Positions 34,866-45,523 of a stretch of DNA of 64,000 nt are shown piece after piece. The position numbers and the translations under genes were made by a program. How positions within the stretch are numbered: the first letter of the stretch is position 1; the number at the start of each line of letters is the position of its first letter. The notes beneath the pieces are model-generated. The model did no database searches. It had not been told where the DNA came from and worked only from the letters and a program-made list of their open reading frames with translations. Source of the DNA: a bacterium (GTDB taxonomy: Bacteria > Zixibacteria > MSB-5A5 > CAIYYT01); contig JADJGC010000023.1 in assembly GCA_016708315.1 (NCBI GenBank), forward strand, positions 620,001 to 684,000, written 5' to 3'.

Positions 34866-35428
34866 TTAGCTCGAATGAGCAATGAGAATCTTGATGCCTA
34901 TGGCAATTAGAATTAGTCCGCCGATCAATTCGGCTTTCCGACCGAGATAACCGCCAAGGCGTCTGCCGCAGATCATTCCGGCGATTGTGAACGCCAACGC
35001 GACAATGCCAATTATGATTATTGGCGTCACAATTTCAACATTCATAAGCGCCATACTCAAACCGACCGCGAAAGCATCGATGCTCGTCGCAATTGACAAA
35101 AGCATCAGGGACCACTTGCGAGTCGGATCTTTCAAAGCGGAGTTCAGTTCGTCTTTGTGCGAGCGTGATTCCTGAATCATCTTTGCCCCGATTATGGCCA
35201 GCAAACCGAAGGCAACCCAGTGATCAATGTTGACAATCAAGTGCTCGACCTTGGTGCCCAGATACCAGCCCAGAAGCGGCATAAGTGCTTGAAACAGCCC
35301 GAAATGGAATGAGAGCGGAAGTAATGCCTATACGTCAGCTTGGGAATGCGGCAACCAACAGCAATAGCAACGGCGAACGCATCCATCGCCAGTGCTATGG
35401 CAATGCAAATGATGGAAAGCAGATTCAA
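34866..35428 (-). CDS. mntP: MntP-family manganese efflux pump, one frame break
   Basis: 187 residues after repair, six membrane helices. N-terminal piece LNLLSIICIAIALAMDAFAV ... CRIPKLTYRHYFR. After restoring one missing base near 35305-35312 it continues SFHFGLFQALMPLLGWYLG. The second repeat carries SIATSIDAFAVGLSMAL, so both DAFAV motifs that bind Mn are present. It exports Mn2+ across the inner membrane. I place the start at the TTG 35428, about 40 bases after a TATAAT box; an in-frame ATG at 35476 lies inside that box. The leader is too short for a yybP-ykoY Mn riboswitch. Confidence 0.9.
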
Positions 35429-35474
35429 ACGCCTGAGCCTTTGTATGTTGATTCGATTGTTGTCATGCCGCTCC

Positions 35475-35480
35475 ATTATA
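35475..35480 (-). promoter_or_regulatory. Sigma-70-like -10 box (TATAAT) for mntP
   Basis: TATAAT on the minus strand, with a predicted transcript start about 40 bases before the TTG of mntP. The -35 region (TTTCCT) is weak. Confidence 0.5.
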
Positions 35481-35672
35481 GCATAGCATATCGAAAAGGA
35501 AACCCAAAATGTTCGCTTCCACCAGACAGTACGGGGGTACAGCTGCGCGGATTTTCCCTTTGAAAGTCGCCCGATTTTGTTATCTTCGCCAATCAGCGGC
35601 TGCGTGAAATGCGCTGGATAGTTCACGTTTCGTCCGCTGGAAACCAATTGGCATTGATTGATAGGTCTGAGG

Positions 35673-37500
35673 ATGAAACCGTTTTCGCAATTACGACGCA
35701 CACATACCTGCGGGGAACTTCGCAAAGAGCACGCCGGCTCAAGCATCACTCTTAATGGCTGGGTAAAGAGATACCGCAATCACGGCGGCATTCTATTTGT
35801 TGATTTGCGCGACCGCTATGGCGTGACACAAGTAGTCTTCCATCCTGATAACTTTTCTGCCGATAAAATGGAAATCGCCTCGCGCCTGCGGGGCGAATAT
35901 GTGATCAGTGTCACCGGAAACGTTGTCAAACGTCCGGAAGGCATGATTAACGCCAATCTCTCCACCGGTGATGTCGAAGTCGACGCCAGAGACTTCGAAT
36001 TGCTTGCCGAGTCAGAAACTCCGCCTTTTGAAATCGAAGAAGACACCGCCGCCAACGAAGACCTGCGCCTAACCTATCGCTATCTTGACCTGCGCAGGCG
36101 ATTCCTTGCCGACAAGATTGAATTGCGCCATCGCTTCGCATTTGCAGTTCGGCAGTATCTGCATGGCGAGAAATTCCTTGAAATCGAAACACCGCTACTG
36201 ATGCGCTCGACTCCCGAAGGAGCAAGGGACTATGTTGTGCCTTCGCGCGTCCATCCCGGCAAGTTCTATGCATTGCCGCAGTCGCCGCAATTGTTCAAGC
36301 AAATCCTGATGATTTCCGGTTTTGACCGCTATTTTCAGCTTGCCAGATGCCTGCGTGATGAAGACCTGCGTGCCGATCGCCAGCCGGAGCATACGCAAAT
36401 CGACTTGGAGATGTCCTTCGTCACACAGGACGACATCTTCACAATGGTCGAAGGGATGATGAAGTACTCGTTCAAAGAGACATTGAATGTCGAGATCGAG
36501 ACGCCGTTCCCGCGCTTCCCCTACGATCAGATCATGAGCGAATATGGTTCCGACAAACCGGATCGCCGATTCGAAATGAAGCTGATTGATTTCTCGACAG
36601 CGTTCGCCGGTTCCGAATTCAAAGTGTTCGCCGAAGCGTTGGCGACTGGCGGAGTTGTCAAGGGCGTGATTGCTCCGGGTCAAGCCGGTCTATCACGCAA
36701 GCAACTGGAAGAAATCGAAGACGAGGCGAAGCTCGCCGGTGCAAAAGGTCTCGCCTGGATTGCATTTGCTGAAGAAATCAAGTCGCCGATCAAGAAGTTC
36801 CTGACTGATGATGTCGTGAAGAAACTTCGCGAAATCGGCAATATCAAGGACGGCGACCTGTTAATGCTCGGCGCTGGTACGAAGCTGCCAACCGAAGGAA
36901 TACTTGGGCGTGTTCGCAGTTACTGCGGTAAGAAATTCGGACTTATTGACAAGTCGAAGTACTCGTTCCTCTGGGTTACCGAATTTCCATTGTTCGAGTA
37001 CCATTCTGAACTGGGCCGATTTGATGCGATGCACAATATAGTGACCTCGCCACGCGAAGCTGATATGGGTCTCTTGGAAGAAGGCTTCACTACGTCGACA
37101 CCTTTGAGTGACCCGAATCATCCATGGGCAAAAGTGCGAGCGAATCAGTATGATTTGGTGTGCAATGGATTCGAGCTTGCCTCCGGCGGCATTCGCAATC
37201 ATCGCTCCGATATGCAGAAGAAGATCCTGAATATCTTGGGAATGGATGATGCCCGCGCCGATCGGATGTTTGGATTCCTGCTTGACAGCGCTCAAGTACG
37301 GCGCCCCGCCTCACGGTGGAATGGGTCTCGGTTTGGATCGCATTGTCGGCATTATGACGGAATCAGAGTCCCTTCGGGATGTGATTGCGTTCCCGAAAAC
37401 GACTGCAGCACAGTCACTTATGGACGGATCGCCGACCGAAATCGAACCGGAGCAGCTGGCAGAGCTGTCGCTTGCGATAAGTATTGACAAGAAGAAGTAA
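35673..37500 (+). CDS. aspS: Aspartyl-tRNA synthetase, one frame break near the 3' end
   Basis: 608 residues after repair. N-terminal OB fold (CGELRKEHAGSSITLNGWVKR), class II motif 2 region (FDRYFQLARCLRDEDLRADRQ, EHTQIDLEMSF), the bacterial GAD insertion domain, and motif 3 (GMGLGLDRIVG). An extra base at 37286-37287 shifts the end: MFGFLLD should run on as ALKYGAPPHGGMG. The intact frame ends at the TAA 37498-37500. It charges tRNA-Asp. It is an essential single-copy gene in nearly all bacteria, so this break is the best internal evidence for sequencing error. The start ATG at 35673 follows CTGAGG. Confidence 0.95.
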
Positions 37501-37554
37501 TCAGATACATTTTAGCGCCCTCAATTGACAGAATCTATTTGAGGAACGTATTCT

Positions 37555-37585
37555 CGTTGGTCACGTTCGATAAGGACGTGACAAC
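37555..37585 (+). other. Strong hairpin between aspS and phoH
   Basis: CGTTGGTCACGT pairs with ACGTGACAACG (one bulge) around a 9-base loop. A smaller CCTCAA/TTGAGG hairpin (37519-37544) precedes it. Possibly a terminator or processing site; there is no clear T-run. Confidence 0.45.
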
Positions 37586-37629
37586 GTGTTTAGGGCAGAA
37601 TTTCGAGAAATCGAGGTACGAAAAACCGC

Positions 37630-38588
37630 TTGAGTGACCCCATAGAAAAAAAAGATCGAACTGAAGAGTGTCGATCCCCGCACCCTGTTTACAGGCAATA
37701 ATAACCTGCTCAGAACAGTCGAAGCCAGTTTTGATGTCCAAGTCGTCGCCCGTGGAGACGCCATTACCATAACCGGACCGGAAGCCGCGCAGGCCGAGAC
37801 CTTGTTCTTTGACTTGTTCGAAAGACTTCAGCGCAAAGGCGAAATCTCTGACCAGTACCTGAACTATGCGATCTCGCAGATAAAGGAATCTGGTCAGGAC
37901 CGGCGACCGAGCTGGATATTTCCTCGGCGCTTTCAAGTATCGTGAAAGCCGATATTCGCCCAAAACGATCGGTCAGCGTGAGTATATTGAGGCAATCGAG
38001 AAGCACGATATCGTTTTCGGAATCGGTCCCGCCGGTACTGGAAAGACCTATCTCGCTGTTGCAGAAGCAGTTGCCGGACTTAAAGGCAAGCTCTACAATC
38101 GAATCATCCTTGTTCGTCCTGCTGTGGAGGCTGGAGAATCATTGGGATTTCTACCCGGAGATATCCGCGCCAAGGTTGACCCGTACCTTCGCCCGGTTTA
38201 CGACGCTTTACATGATATGCTTCCTGCCGATAAGATAAAGAAGCTGATGGAATTAGGTGTAATCGAGATTGTGCCGTTGGCGTTCATGCGCGGACGGACT
38301 CTTAATACGGCGTTCGTCATTTTGGACGAATCGCAAAACACCACCGTCGCTCAAATGAAGATGTTCTTAACGCGCATAGGTGAAGGATCCAAGGCAGTCA
38401 TCACCGGCGACGTCACACAAATCGACCTCGACAGAAAGCGACTATCAGGATTGGTTGCCATTCAGAAAATCCTCAAGGACATTCCCGAGATCAAGTTCTC
38501 CTACTTGACCGACAAGGACGTAGTGCGTCACCGCCTGGTGAAGCAAATCATCCGCGCTTTCGATCGTTACGAGACCGGGCAGAAATAA
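37630..38588 (+). CDS. phoH: PhoH-like ATPase, three frame breaks
   Basis: 319 residues after repair. The probable TTG start at 37630 reads MSDPIEKK and joins IELKSVDPRTLFTGNNNLL by removing one A from the 8-A run at 37646-37653. Then one C is missing at 37900-37901 (to give ESGQDPATELDISSAL) and one A at 37962-37965 (RPKTIGQREYIEAIEKH). Downstream the ATPase core is clean: Walker A FGIGPAGTGKTYLAVAEA, LVRPAVEAGE, Walker B FVILDESQNTT, and ITGDVTQIDL. PhoH proteins are RNA-associated ATPases/helicases. It begins the conserved phoH-pgpH-ybeY-corC cluster. All three breaks lie in or beside homopolymers. Confidence 0.9.
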
Positions 38589-38591
38589 TCT

Positions 38592-40812
38592 ATGTTTGAT
38601 CTCCTCCGCATAGGCATGCGGAAGGTGCGTCGACGAATCCGCAGGAGCGGGCGACGCACGGGCCATCAGGCGCCAGCCGTTTTTGGCTGGTGTTGGTGAT
38701 CGCATTCGCCATTGTTTTCACATCGTTCTTGTTTCCCATGGCGCATGTGTTCGCGCCGCCGTCGACTCCGCAAGTTGGCGACATCGCCACCGATGATATC
38801 ATCGCCCCGTTCGAGTTTCCCGTTTACAAGACTGAAGCTGAGTTAGAGTTCGAAAGACGCGAAGTCATCGGCTCGCTACCGGCCGTAATGTCATATGACG
38901 AAACAAAGGTCGACTCTGCATTTCGGGCATTGGATCGATTGTTCTTCCTCGCCGACAGCGTCAAACAACGGATCAAAAACGTCGAGCGCGGAGCCGATCG
39001 GCTGCGCCTGTTCTACCCGCGAATCGAGGAAAGCGTACTGCGTCGACTGGTAGCCGCGGACAGTCTTCAGCAGAAGAAGCGGGTAATCCGCAAGGCACTT
39101 GAAGATCGCTACCTTGTCGGCGTAGCGGTTGCCGATACCGCCGTACCATCGAACTACCAGACAGCACAGATTAATCGAGAATCCCGTGCTTCACTGTATG
39201 CCGCCGATCAAATTCGCGGGCTCGCGGAAAATCGTAAGGAGTTGGAAGCCGATTTGAGCCTTCACGCGGAAGATGCAAATGTCCGCGCCGGTTGGCTTTA
39301 TGACATCGCTGTTGAATTCTTGGTGCCGAATCTGACTTACTCGCCGGAAGAGACCACTCAAAAACGAGAAGAAGCGTTGGCCGCTGTATCGCAAGAACGA
39401 GTATGGTTCAAAGCTGGACAGCGAATCATTGCCAAGAATGAACCGGTTACCAAGACGCATCTGGAATGGCTGAATGCACTGGCAGAACATCGTTCTGTAA
39501 CAGGCGCCAAGGCCGGCCTGCTGCAATATTTGCTGCCAATACTGGCCCGATTCCTGTTTGTCGCATTTGTGTTCATGAGCTTCCTCTTTGCGTATCGCGC
39601 TATGCGCGGCAAAGATGACTTCGTATTGATTCGAATCTTCCCATTGCTTTTGGTGATTCTTGTAACGGTTGTCGCCGCATATCTCATTACTGAACAGGCT
39701 GGCATATCCAACTATCTGATACCGGTCACTGCAGGAATCATATTAGTGACTATTCTCTACGACTTCTCGACCGCGATTCTGGTCACGCTCACAGAAGCAG
39801 TGCTATTTGGAATTCTCTTCCAATTCAATTTTGAAATCAGCTTTGTGATCGTCGTTTCCGGTTTGGTGTCAGCATTTACGATGCAGAAAGTAAAAAAGCG
39901 GTCGGACTTCTATCGCGGAGCGCTGTACATATCGCTGGCTTTGGCAGCGACAGCGTACCTGCTGGAGTCGCTGAAGTTTGCGTCGGGCGACTTTGTACTT
40001 CAGCAATGCGGATACTCGCTGATTAACGCTGCGGCGTCTTCGTTTATTGCGATGGCTGTACTGCCGTTGTTTGAGTCTTTTTCTCGTTCACGACAAACAT
40101 CACATTGCTGGAATTGTCCGACATGAATCATCCGCTTCTCAAGAGGCTGGCACTCGAATCACCCGGCACCTATCATCATTCACTTGTGATCGGTAGCTTA
40201 TGCGAAGCAGCAGCGGAATCAATCGGCGCGAATTCACTGTTGGCGCGAATCGGAGCATATTATCACGATGTCGGCAAGATGGAAATCCCTGAGTACTTCG
40301 TTGAAAATCAGATGGGACTGCGCAGCAAACACGATGAGTTGTCGCCGACAATGTCGGCAATTGTGATTAAGTCGCACATCACGCGCGGAAGAGAACTTGC
40401 AGAAGAAAACGATTTGCCCGATCGAATTATCGCGTTCATTGAAGAACACCACGGCACGTCGTTGATGTCGTTCTTCTACAACAAAGCTAAAGAACTTCGT
40501 CCCGATGAAGAAGTCTCTGACGCTGAGTTCCGGTATCCCGGTCCCAAACCGCAGTCGCGCGAGACGGCGATCCTAATGCTCGCCGATTCGGTAGAAGCAG
40601 CATCTCGCACGTTGGATGATCCGAAACCGGCGCGCATTCGCAACTTGATTAAGCGGTTGATTACCGACAAGTTTCAATCAGGACAACTTTCGGAGTCAAC
40701 GCTTACCCTAAATGACCTTCAAGGCATCGAGGATGCGTTTGCCAAGGTGTTGATGGGGGCATTCCACAGTCGCGTTGATTATCCCACGCGCGAAGAAGAA
40801 AAGCCCGCTTGA
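38592..40812 (+). CDS. PgpH-like 7TM HD-domain phosphohydrolase, two frame breaks
   Basis: 740 residues after repair. A basic N-terminus (MFDLLRIGMRKVRRRIRR) runs to about 38665-38680, where one base is missing. Then come a first membrane helix (WLVLVIAFAIVFTSFLF), an extracytoplasmic 7TMR-HDED-like domain, a seven-helix membrane block from about residue 290, and a cytoplasmic HD domain with the metal motifs TYHHSLVIG, YYHDVGKMEIPEYF and IEEHHGT. One T is missing from the run 40078-40082. PgpH-type enzymes hydrolyse c-di-AMP, so a role in c-di-AMP or osmotic control is inferred. It starts 3 bases after phoH and its stop overlaps ybeY. Confidence 0.9.
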
Positions 40813-41243
40813 TGCCGACCATCACAATTCACAACAGCGTTTCCAATACCCGCATACCCCGCAAGAGTTTGACGCAGTTGGCGCAGATGGTGCTCAAGGG
40901 CGAGCGATGTAATAAAAATGTGAACTTGATTTTTGTCGATGACAGTCGTATGTATGAACTCAACCGCGAGTTTCGCGGAAAGGAGAAAACAACCGACGTT
41001 TTGTCATTTGCTATGGAAGACGATTCTGACCCGCTCTTAGGCGAAATATACATCTCGATTCCAGAGGCGCGCCGCAATGCCGCTGAGTATGGAATCACTC
41101 CCACACAAGAGATACACAAGCTTTTCTGCCACGGATTGCTGCACCTGCAAGGCATACACCATCCGACAAAACAAAAACGCGCGATCATGGCCGCCAAGGA
41201 AGACAAGTATCTGGCAATGCTGGATGCGAGGAGCAAGCGATGA
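40812..41243 (+). CDS. ybeY: rRNA maturation endoribonuclease YbeY
   Basis: 143 residues from the ATG at 40812 (MPTITIHNSV), whose A is shared with the TGA stop of the PgpH gene. Signatures: VDDSRMYELNREFRGKEKTTDVLSFAM and the zinc motif HGLLHLQGIHH. The usual last segment is HGxLHLxGYDH, so Tyr-Asp is Ile-His here, keeping all three His ligands. It matures 16S rRNA 3' ends and helps 70S quality control. It overlaps the next gene by 4 bases (ATGA). Confidence 0.93.
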   Translation: MPTITIHNSVSNTRIPRKSLTQLAQMVLKGERCNKNVNLIFVDDSRMYELNREFRGKEKTTDVLSFAMEDDSDPLLGEIYISIPEARRNAAEYGITPTQEIHKLFCHGLLHLQGIHHPTKQKRAIMAAKEDKYLAMLDARSKR

Positions 41244-42517
41244 TATTCGTTGCCGCGTTTTTTGCGATCCTGATTTTGTACTACTTGTCGTATGTGTTTG
41301 CAGTCGCGGCCGGCGGATTGTATTTGTCCGACCACGATGAAAAGAAATTCATCGAATCGCTTCCGGAAAAGAAACAGCAAACCGTTCAGAAACTCATGAC
41401 GAATCCCAAGCGACTGGTGGTGACTGCGACACTGATCCAGTCGGGATCATTGATCGTCTCAACCATACTATGGTTCCTCATCGGCTCGAGCTTCGAAGTA
41501 CCAAGCATCCAAAAGTATGCGATCGAGATTGCCCTGATAGTCATCGGCTGGTTTGTTTACACTACGCTTGTTGCAGTCATCGCTCCGAATCTCAAGCAAG
41601 AACGTGAACTCGACATCATCGCATCAAAGGCATGGATGCTCTATAGTTTTGTCACCTTGGCCTCACCGGCAGTGTCGTCAATCATTAAATTCAAAAGCAG
41701 CTTGATTGACCAGCAGGACCTCGATGAACGCAAGGAAGAAATCGTCGAGCGCGCCATCGAAGAGCTGGCTGATTCGGCGGGTATCGACGAACCGGCTATG
41801 GAAGAGAGCGTCCGCGACATGATCGTCAACGTGTTCGACCTTGCGGATTCGGAAGTTCGCGAAGTCATGATTCCGCGCATTGAGATCAAGTTCCTTGAAA
41901 CGGGCACTAGTTTCGCCGAAGTTCGTGAAGTCGTAGCTGAAACCGGCTATTCACGCCTGCCGGTATGCAAAAACGGAATCGACAACATCGTGGGAATACT
42001 GCATGTGAAGGATCTATTCAAACAGTCACCGCTGCCTTCTCTTGATACGGACGTCACACAAATTGCACGACCGGCACTATTCGTTCCCGAAAGCAAGCAA
42101 TTGTCGAAACTGCTCGAAGAGTTTAAAGTCCAAAAGGTTCACATGGCAATTGTCGTCGATGAATACGGCGGCACAGCTGGACTGGTGACATTAGAGGACT
42201 TGTTAGAATTGATTGTCGGCGACATTCAAGATGAGCACGACTCGGAAGAAGCTGACATTGTCAAGGTCTCGGATACCGAGTATGTGGTATCTGCGAATCT
42301 TTCGATGTATGATTTGTCCGATCAACTCGATCTGAAACTGGAGGAAAAAGAATTCGAGACGGTTGGCGGTTACATCTACGACCTCGTTGGTTCGTTGCCG
42401 GATGTTGGTCAGAAAGTCGCTTCCGATGGGATTGAGTTCGTCGTCGAACGCGTCGGTGGCCAGCGAATCGAAAAGGTCCGCGTAATTCTTCCCAAGTCAA
42501 CAGAACAGCAAGTCTGA
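41240..42517 (+). CDS. CNNM/CorC (HlyC/TlyC) family transporter-like protein
   Basis: 425 residues: an N-terminal CNNM-type membrane domain with about four helices, an acidic helix, a CBS pair (VREVMIPRIEIKFLE and the DNIVGILHVKDLF, VHMAIVVDEYGGTAGLVT segment), and a C-terminal CorC_HlyC domain (YVVSANLSMYDLSDQL to VGGYIYDLVG). The family links to Mg2+/Co2+ efflux and is a standard last member of phoH-ybeY clusters; the hemolysin label is historical. The start overlaps the ybeY stop (ATGA), so translation is coupled. Confidence 0.92.
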   Translation: MIFVAAFFAILILYYLSYVFAVAAGGLYLSDHDEKKFIESLPEKKQQTVQKLMTNPKRLVVTATLIQSGSLIVSTILWFLIGSSFEVPSIQKYAIEIALIVIGWFVYTTLVAVIAPNLKQERELDIIASKAWMLYSFVTLASPAVSSIIKFKSSLIDQQDLDERKEEIVERAIEELADSAGIDEPAMEESVRDMIVNVFDLADSEVREVMIPRIEIKFLETGTSFAEVREVVAETGYSRLPVCKNGIDNIVGILHVKDLFKQSPLPSLDTDVTQIARPALFVPESKQLSKLLEEFKVQKVHMAIVVDEYGGTAGLVTLEDLLELIVGDIQDEHDSEEADIVKVSDTEYVVSANLSMYDLSDQLDLKLEEKEFETVGGYIYDLVGSLPDVGQKVASDGIEFVVERVGGQRIEKVRVILPKSTEQQV

Positions 42518-42546
42518 AGTAAAAGCAAAAGCGACGTCTCCGCGTC

Positions 42547-42594
42547 ATACTCCGCAAATGGCCTGGCTATTCAGCCAATTGCGAACCGGGAGTA
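42547..42594. other. Nested inverted repeat between convergent genes
   Basis: Outer arms ATACTCC/GGAGTAT and inner arms CGCAAATGGC/GCCAATTGCG (9 of 10) flank a small loop. It ends exactly where the kinase gene's stop begins. Likely a transcription-end hairpin without a T-run. Confidence 0.5.
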
Positions 42595-45252
42595 TTACGG
42601 CAGGTTGGAGGTGGCGTGCTTGCGGATCATTTCCTGATAAGCTGGAAGATCCCACAGCGGCTTGAATTCCTCGTTCAACTTGAAGTCATTTGTCGTGAGA
42701 CCTGATTCAATTGATAGGAGATAGTCGAGTCTTTCGATTGCCTCTTCGTACCGTCCACACATCACGTAAACATTGGCCATGACCATGACCATTGAAGGTC
42801 CTCACCAGTGGCATTTATCAACTGAGAGAAGGTCCATGGCTCGATGCCCCATTTCAACTGCCCGGTCGCATTCCCCTAATATTGCGAGCACCCCTCCGAG
42901 AGGAGAAACAAGATGGGGGTCATCGGGCTGGTCATCAATGGCAATTTCAAGAAGTTGTCTGGCCGAATCGGCATGCGCGAGAGACAGCGCCGAATCACCG
43001 CGTAATCGGTACATAAAGCTCACGCTCAGGTGAAAATCCTGGGGCTTTGCTTCGTTTCGAAGTTCGCGCAGATGGCGAGCAAAGAGTGAATCAATGGGTA
43101 GATCAGGAAGACGTCGGAAAAACAGCCACGAATTCTCCGAAAACAGACTCAGAGTATCAACGTGTTTAAGGGTCTGCCGGGCAAGTTGCTCCATCTTGTC
43201 CAGGTCGCCATAGCGTGTCCCGTAGTAATTGATTCTTGAAGTATAGTGGGAAGACCTGGTTGGTTCTAGCGCAATGGCGCGATTGATTGATGCTTCCACC
43301 TCGTCAAAGGAGCGGGTAAGACCGAGACAACCAGCCAACTCCATATGCCTTCGCGCTTCAAGTGGATCAAGCTCGGCGGCACGGCGATAATTGCTTTGCG
43401 ATTCCGAGAATCTACCTTGGCGCATCTGAACGAACGCTATGCCGGCTAAGAGTTCGGGATCATTGGGGAGTTCCGATTTGGCAATCTCAAATTCTGCCAG
43501 CGCCTGATTGTAGTCAGTTTCGATTACATTGTAGTAGGTCCCGAGTGCGCGGTGACCTTGAGGAAGCTTTGCATTTAGCTGCAACGCCTTTTCGGCTGCC
43601 TGACGTGCTACTGCTTTCTTCTCCGGCGAGCTCAATTCATAACCGAGCCAAGTATAGGCAATTGATCTTTCCGCGTGAGCCAAAGCAAACTCGGGATCCA
43701 GCATCACAGCACTGTCAAAATAAGCCGCGTAGGTTGTCCTCGCCTTAAATCCCTGGTCGGTTTGTCGGTAGCCGCTGATTCCTTTAAGGTAATACTCATA
43801 TGCTCGCTCATTGCTCGTCGGTTTATCCGCGAGTTTTTCACGCTCTGGTTCAAGAAGCGTCAATCCAAGTTGGTCGACGATCTGTGAGGCGATTTCCGCT
43901 TGCACAGCGAATACTTCCATTAATGCTCGCTCGTAGTTGTCAGCCCACATGTGGCGATCATCCGACACTCGAATAAGTTGTGGCGTAATTCTGACCTTAG
44001 TCTGTCCGCCTGACTTTGCCCATCGTATAGTTCCCTCAAGGACGTAATTTACTCCAAGCTCGCTTCCGATCTGACTTAGGCTCTTCCCAGATTTCTTGTA
44101 TTGCATCGCACTCGTACGGGAAATCACGCCGAGACCTTCAATACCGGCCAGGCGGGAAGTGATCTCTTCAGTCATGCCATCCGCGAAATATTCGTCATCG
44201 GGACTTCCCAAGTTCTCAAATGGCAAAACCGCAATCATCGGCATGGCATTGGTTGTCTCTGAATGACTCGATTGAGACCGCGGGATCAAGTAGACGGCCA
44301 AAACTACCACAACAACGACTATCGCCGCTCCGACATACACTTTAAGGTGTGATTTGACCGCTTTGGGCGGAGGGTGACTTCCGGTCTGCTGTGAGTCATA
44401 AGCGAGCCGTTTCAGATCAGCAATGATATCTTCAGCCGTCTGATATCTCATCTGACGGTCTTTCTCAAGCAGCTTGTCGAGAATTTGCTGAAGCTTTTGC
44501 GGGATGTCCGATTTGTAGCGCCCTAGTGGTTCCGGTGTATCCTGCATTATTGCCCTAAGAGTTGCGCCTTCGCTGTCGCGCCGGAAGGGCGTGCGCCCTG
44601 CGAGCAATTCATAAAGAACGACACCAAAGGAAAACAGGTCTGATCGCTGGTCAATATCTCGTCCTGAAACCTGCTCCGGCGACATGTACGCTACGGTGCC
44701 GAGCGTAGAGCCGGTCTTCGTCAACTTGTCGTCCCCGGCAACGGCTGCCAGACCAAAATCAAGCAATCGAGCCCGTCCCTTGATATCAACGATGATGTTG
44801 GTGGCTTTGATATCCCGGTGAATTACGCCGGCGCGGTGCGCCTCGCCGATTCCCTGGCACACTTGAATGGCGTAATCCACAACCGTGTCGAGCGGCAACG
44901 GTTTTTCGTGGGCGAAGTGATGAAGTAAATTCCCTTCGACATGTTCCATCGCAAAGAATGGCCTGCCGTTGAATTCGCTTACATCATAGATCGTGACAAT
45001 GTTAGGATGATTCAGCTTGGCAACAGCTTGTGCTTCTCGCAAAAACCGGGTCTTGATTTCTTCATGTAACACAAGATGGGATGGCAGAAATTTCAGTGCG
45101 ACGTTTCGCTTGAGTCTGGTATCCTCGGCGAGAAAGACTTCACCCATTCCTCCGGCACCGATTTTCTCAATGATCCGGTAGTGCGAGATCATCGTTCCGC
45201 TTGTCAGAGCAACGTGAGCTCTTGTCTTGTCGTCTGAATCGTCTATTGGCAC
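42595..45252 (-). CDS. Membrane Ser/Thr protein kinase with TolB-like and TPR domains, interrupted by an in-frame TGA
   Basis: The main frame runs from the GTG at 45252 to a TGA at 42802-42804 (816 residues). The same frame continues 66 codons past it with clear family sequence (MANVYVMCGRYEEAIERLDYLLSI to ATSNLP), where homologues end in GEYDAAIDQLEYLLSI-like sequence. Kinase domain: IGAGGMGEVFLAED, VALKFLPSHL, IHRDIKATNI, LLDFGLAA, YMSPEQVSG. Then one membrane helix (GAAIVVVVVVLAVYLI), a FlgO/TolB-N-like segment (IAVLPFENLGSPDDEYFADGM), and TPRs. The TGA follows CHW and precedes GPSM. It could be a sequencing substitution, a real nonsense mutation or readthrough. The ribosome site is weak. 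Confidence 0.85.
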
Positions 45253-45461
45253 TATTAACTAAATCCCGGTTTCGGTAGTGAAAGTGAGTCCATATTCAAT
45301 CATCGACTAAGAAGATACATTGTTTCAACATTTAGGGCAACAAGTTACGGGGCCGGTGCTGTCGATTATGGACTAAAGGGAGAATCGGTGAACCGTCACT
45401 AACTTAAAGAGACTGACGGGCGGGAAACAGATTGATCGTTGCGTATGTGAACCAAAGAAAA

Positions 45462-45483
45462 CGGCGGGAATTGCTTCCCGCCG
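45462..45483 (-). terminator. Intrinsic terminator of icd
   Basis: CGGCGGGAA / TTCCCGCCG stem with a 4-base loop, followed on the minus strand by TTTTCTTTGG, about 40 bases after the icd stop. Nothing else is recognised in 45253-45523. Confidence 0.88.
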
Positions 45484-45523
45484 CATATCTATCCAATCTT
45501 CTATTAAGAGGACGGTACGAAGT

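Noticed and set aside
35429..35672. yybP-ykoY manganese riboswitch for mntP
   Set aside because: Only about 40 bases separate the -10 box's start site from the TTG; too short for the aptamer.
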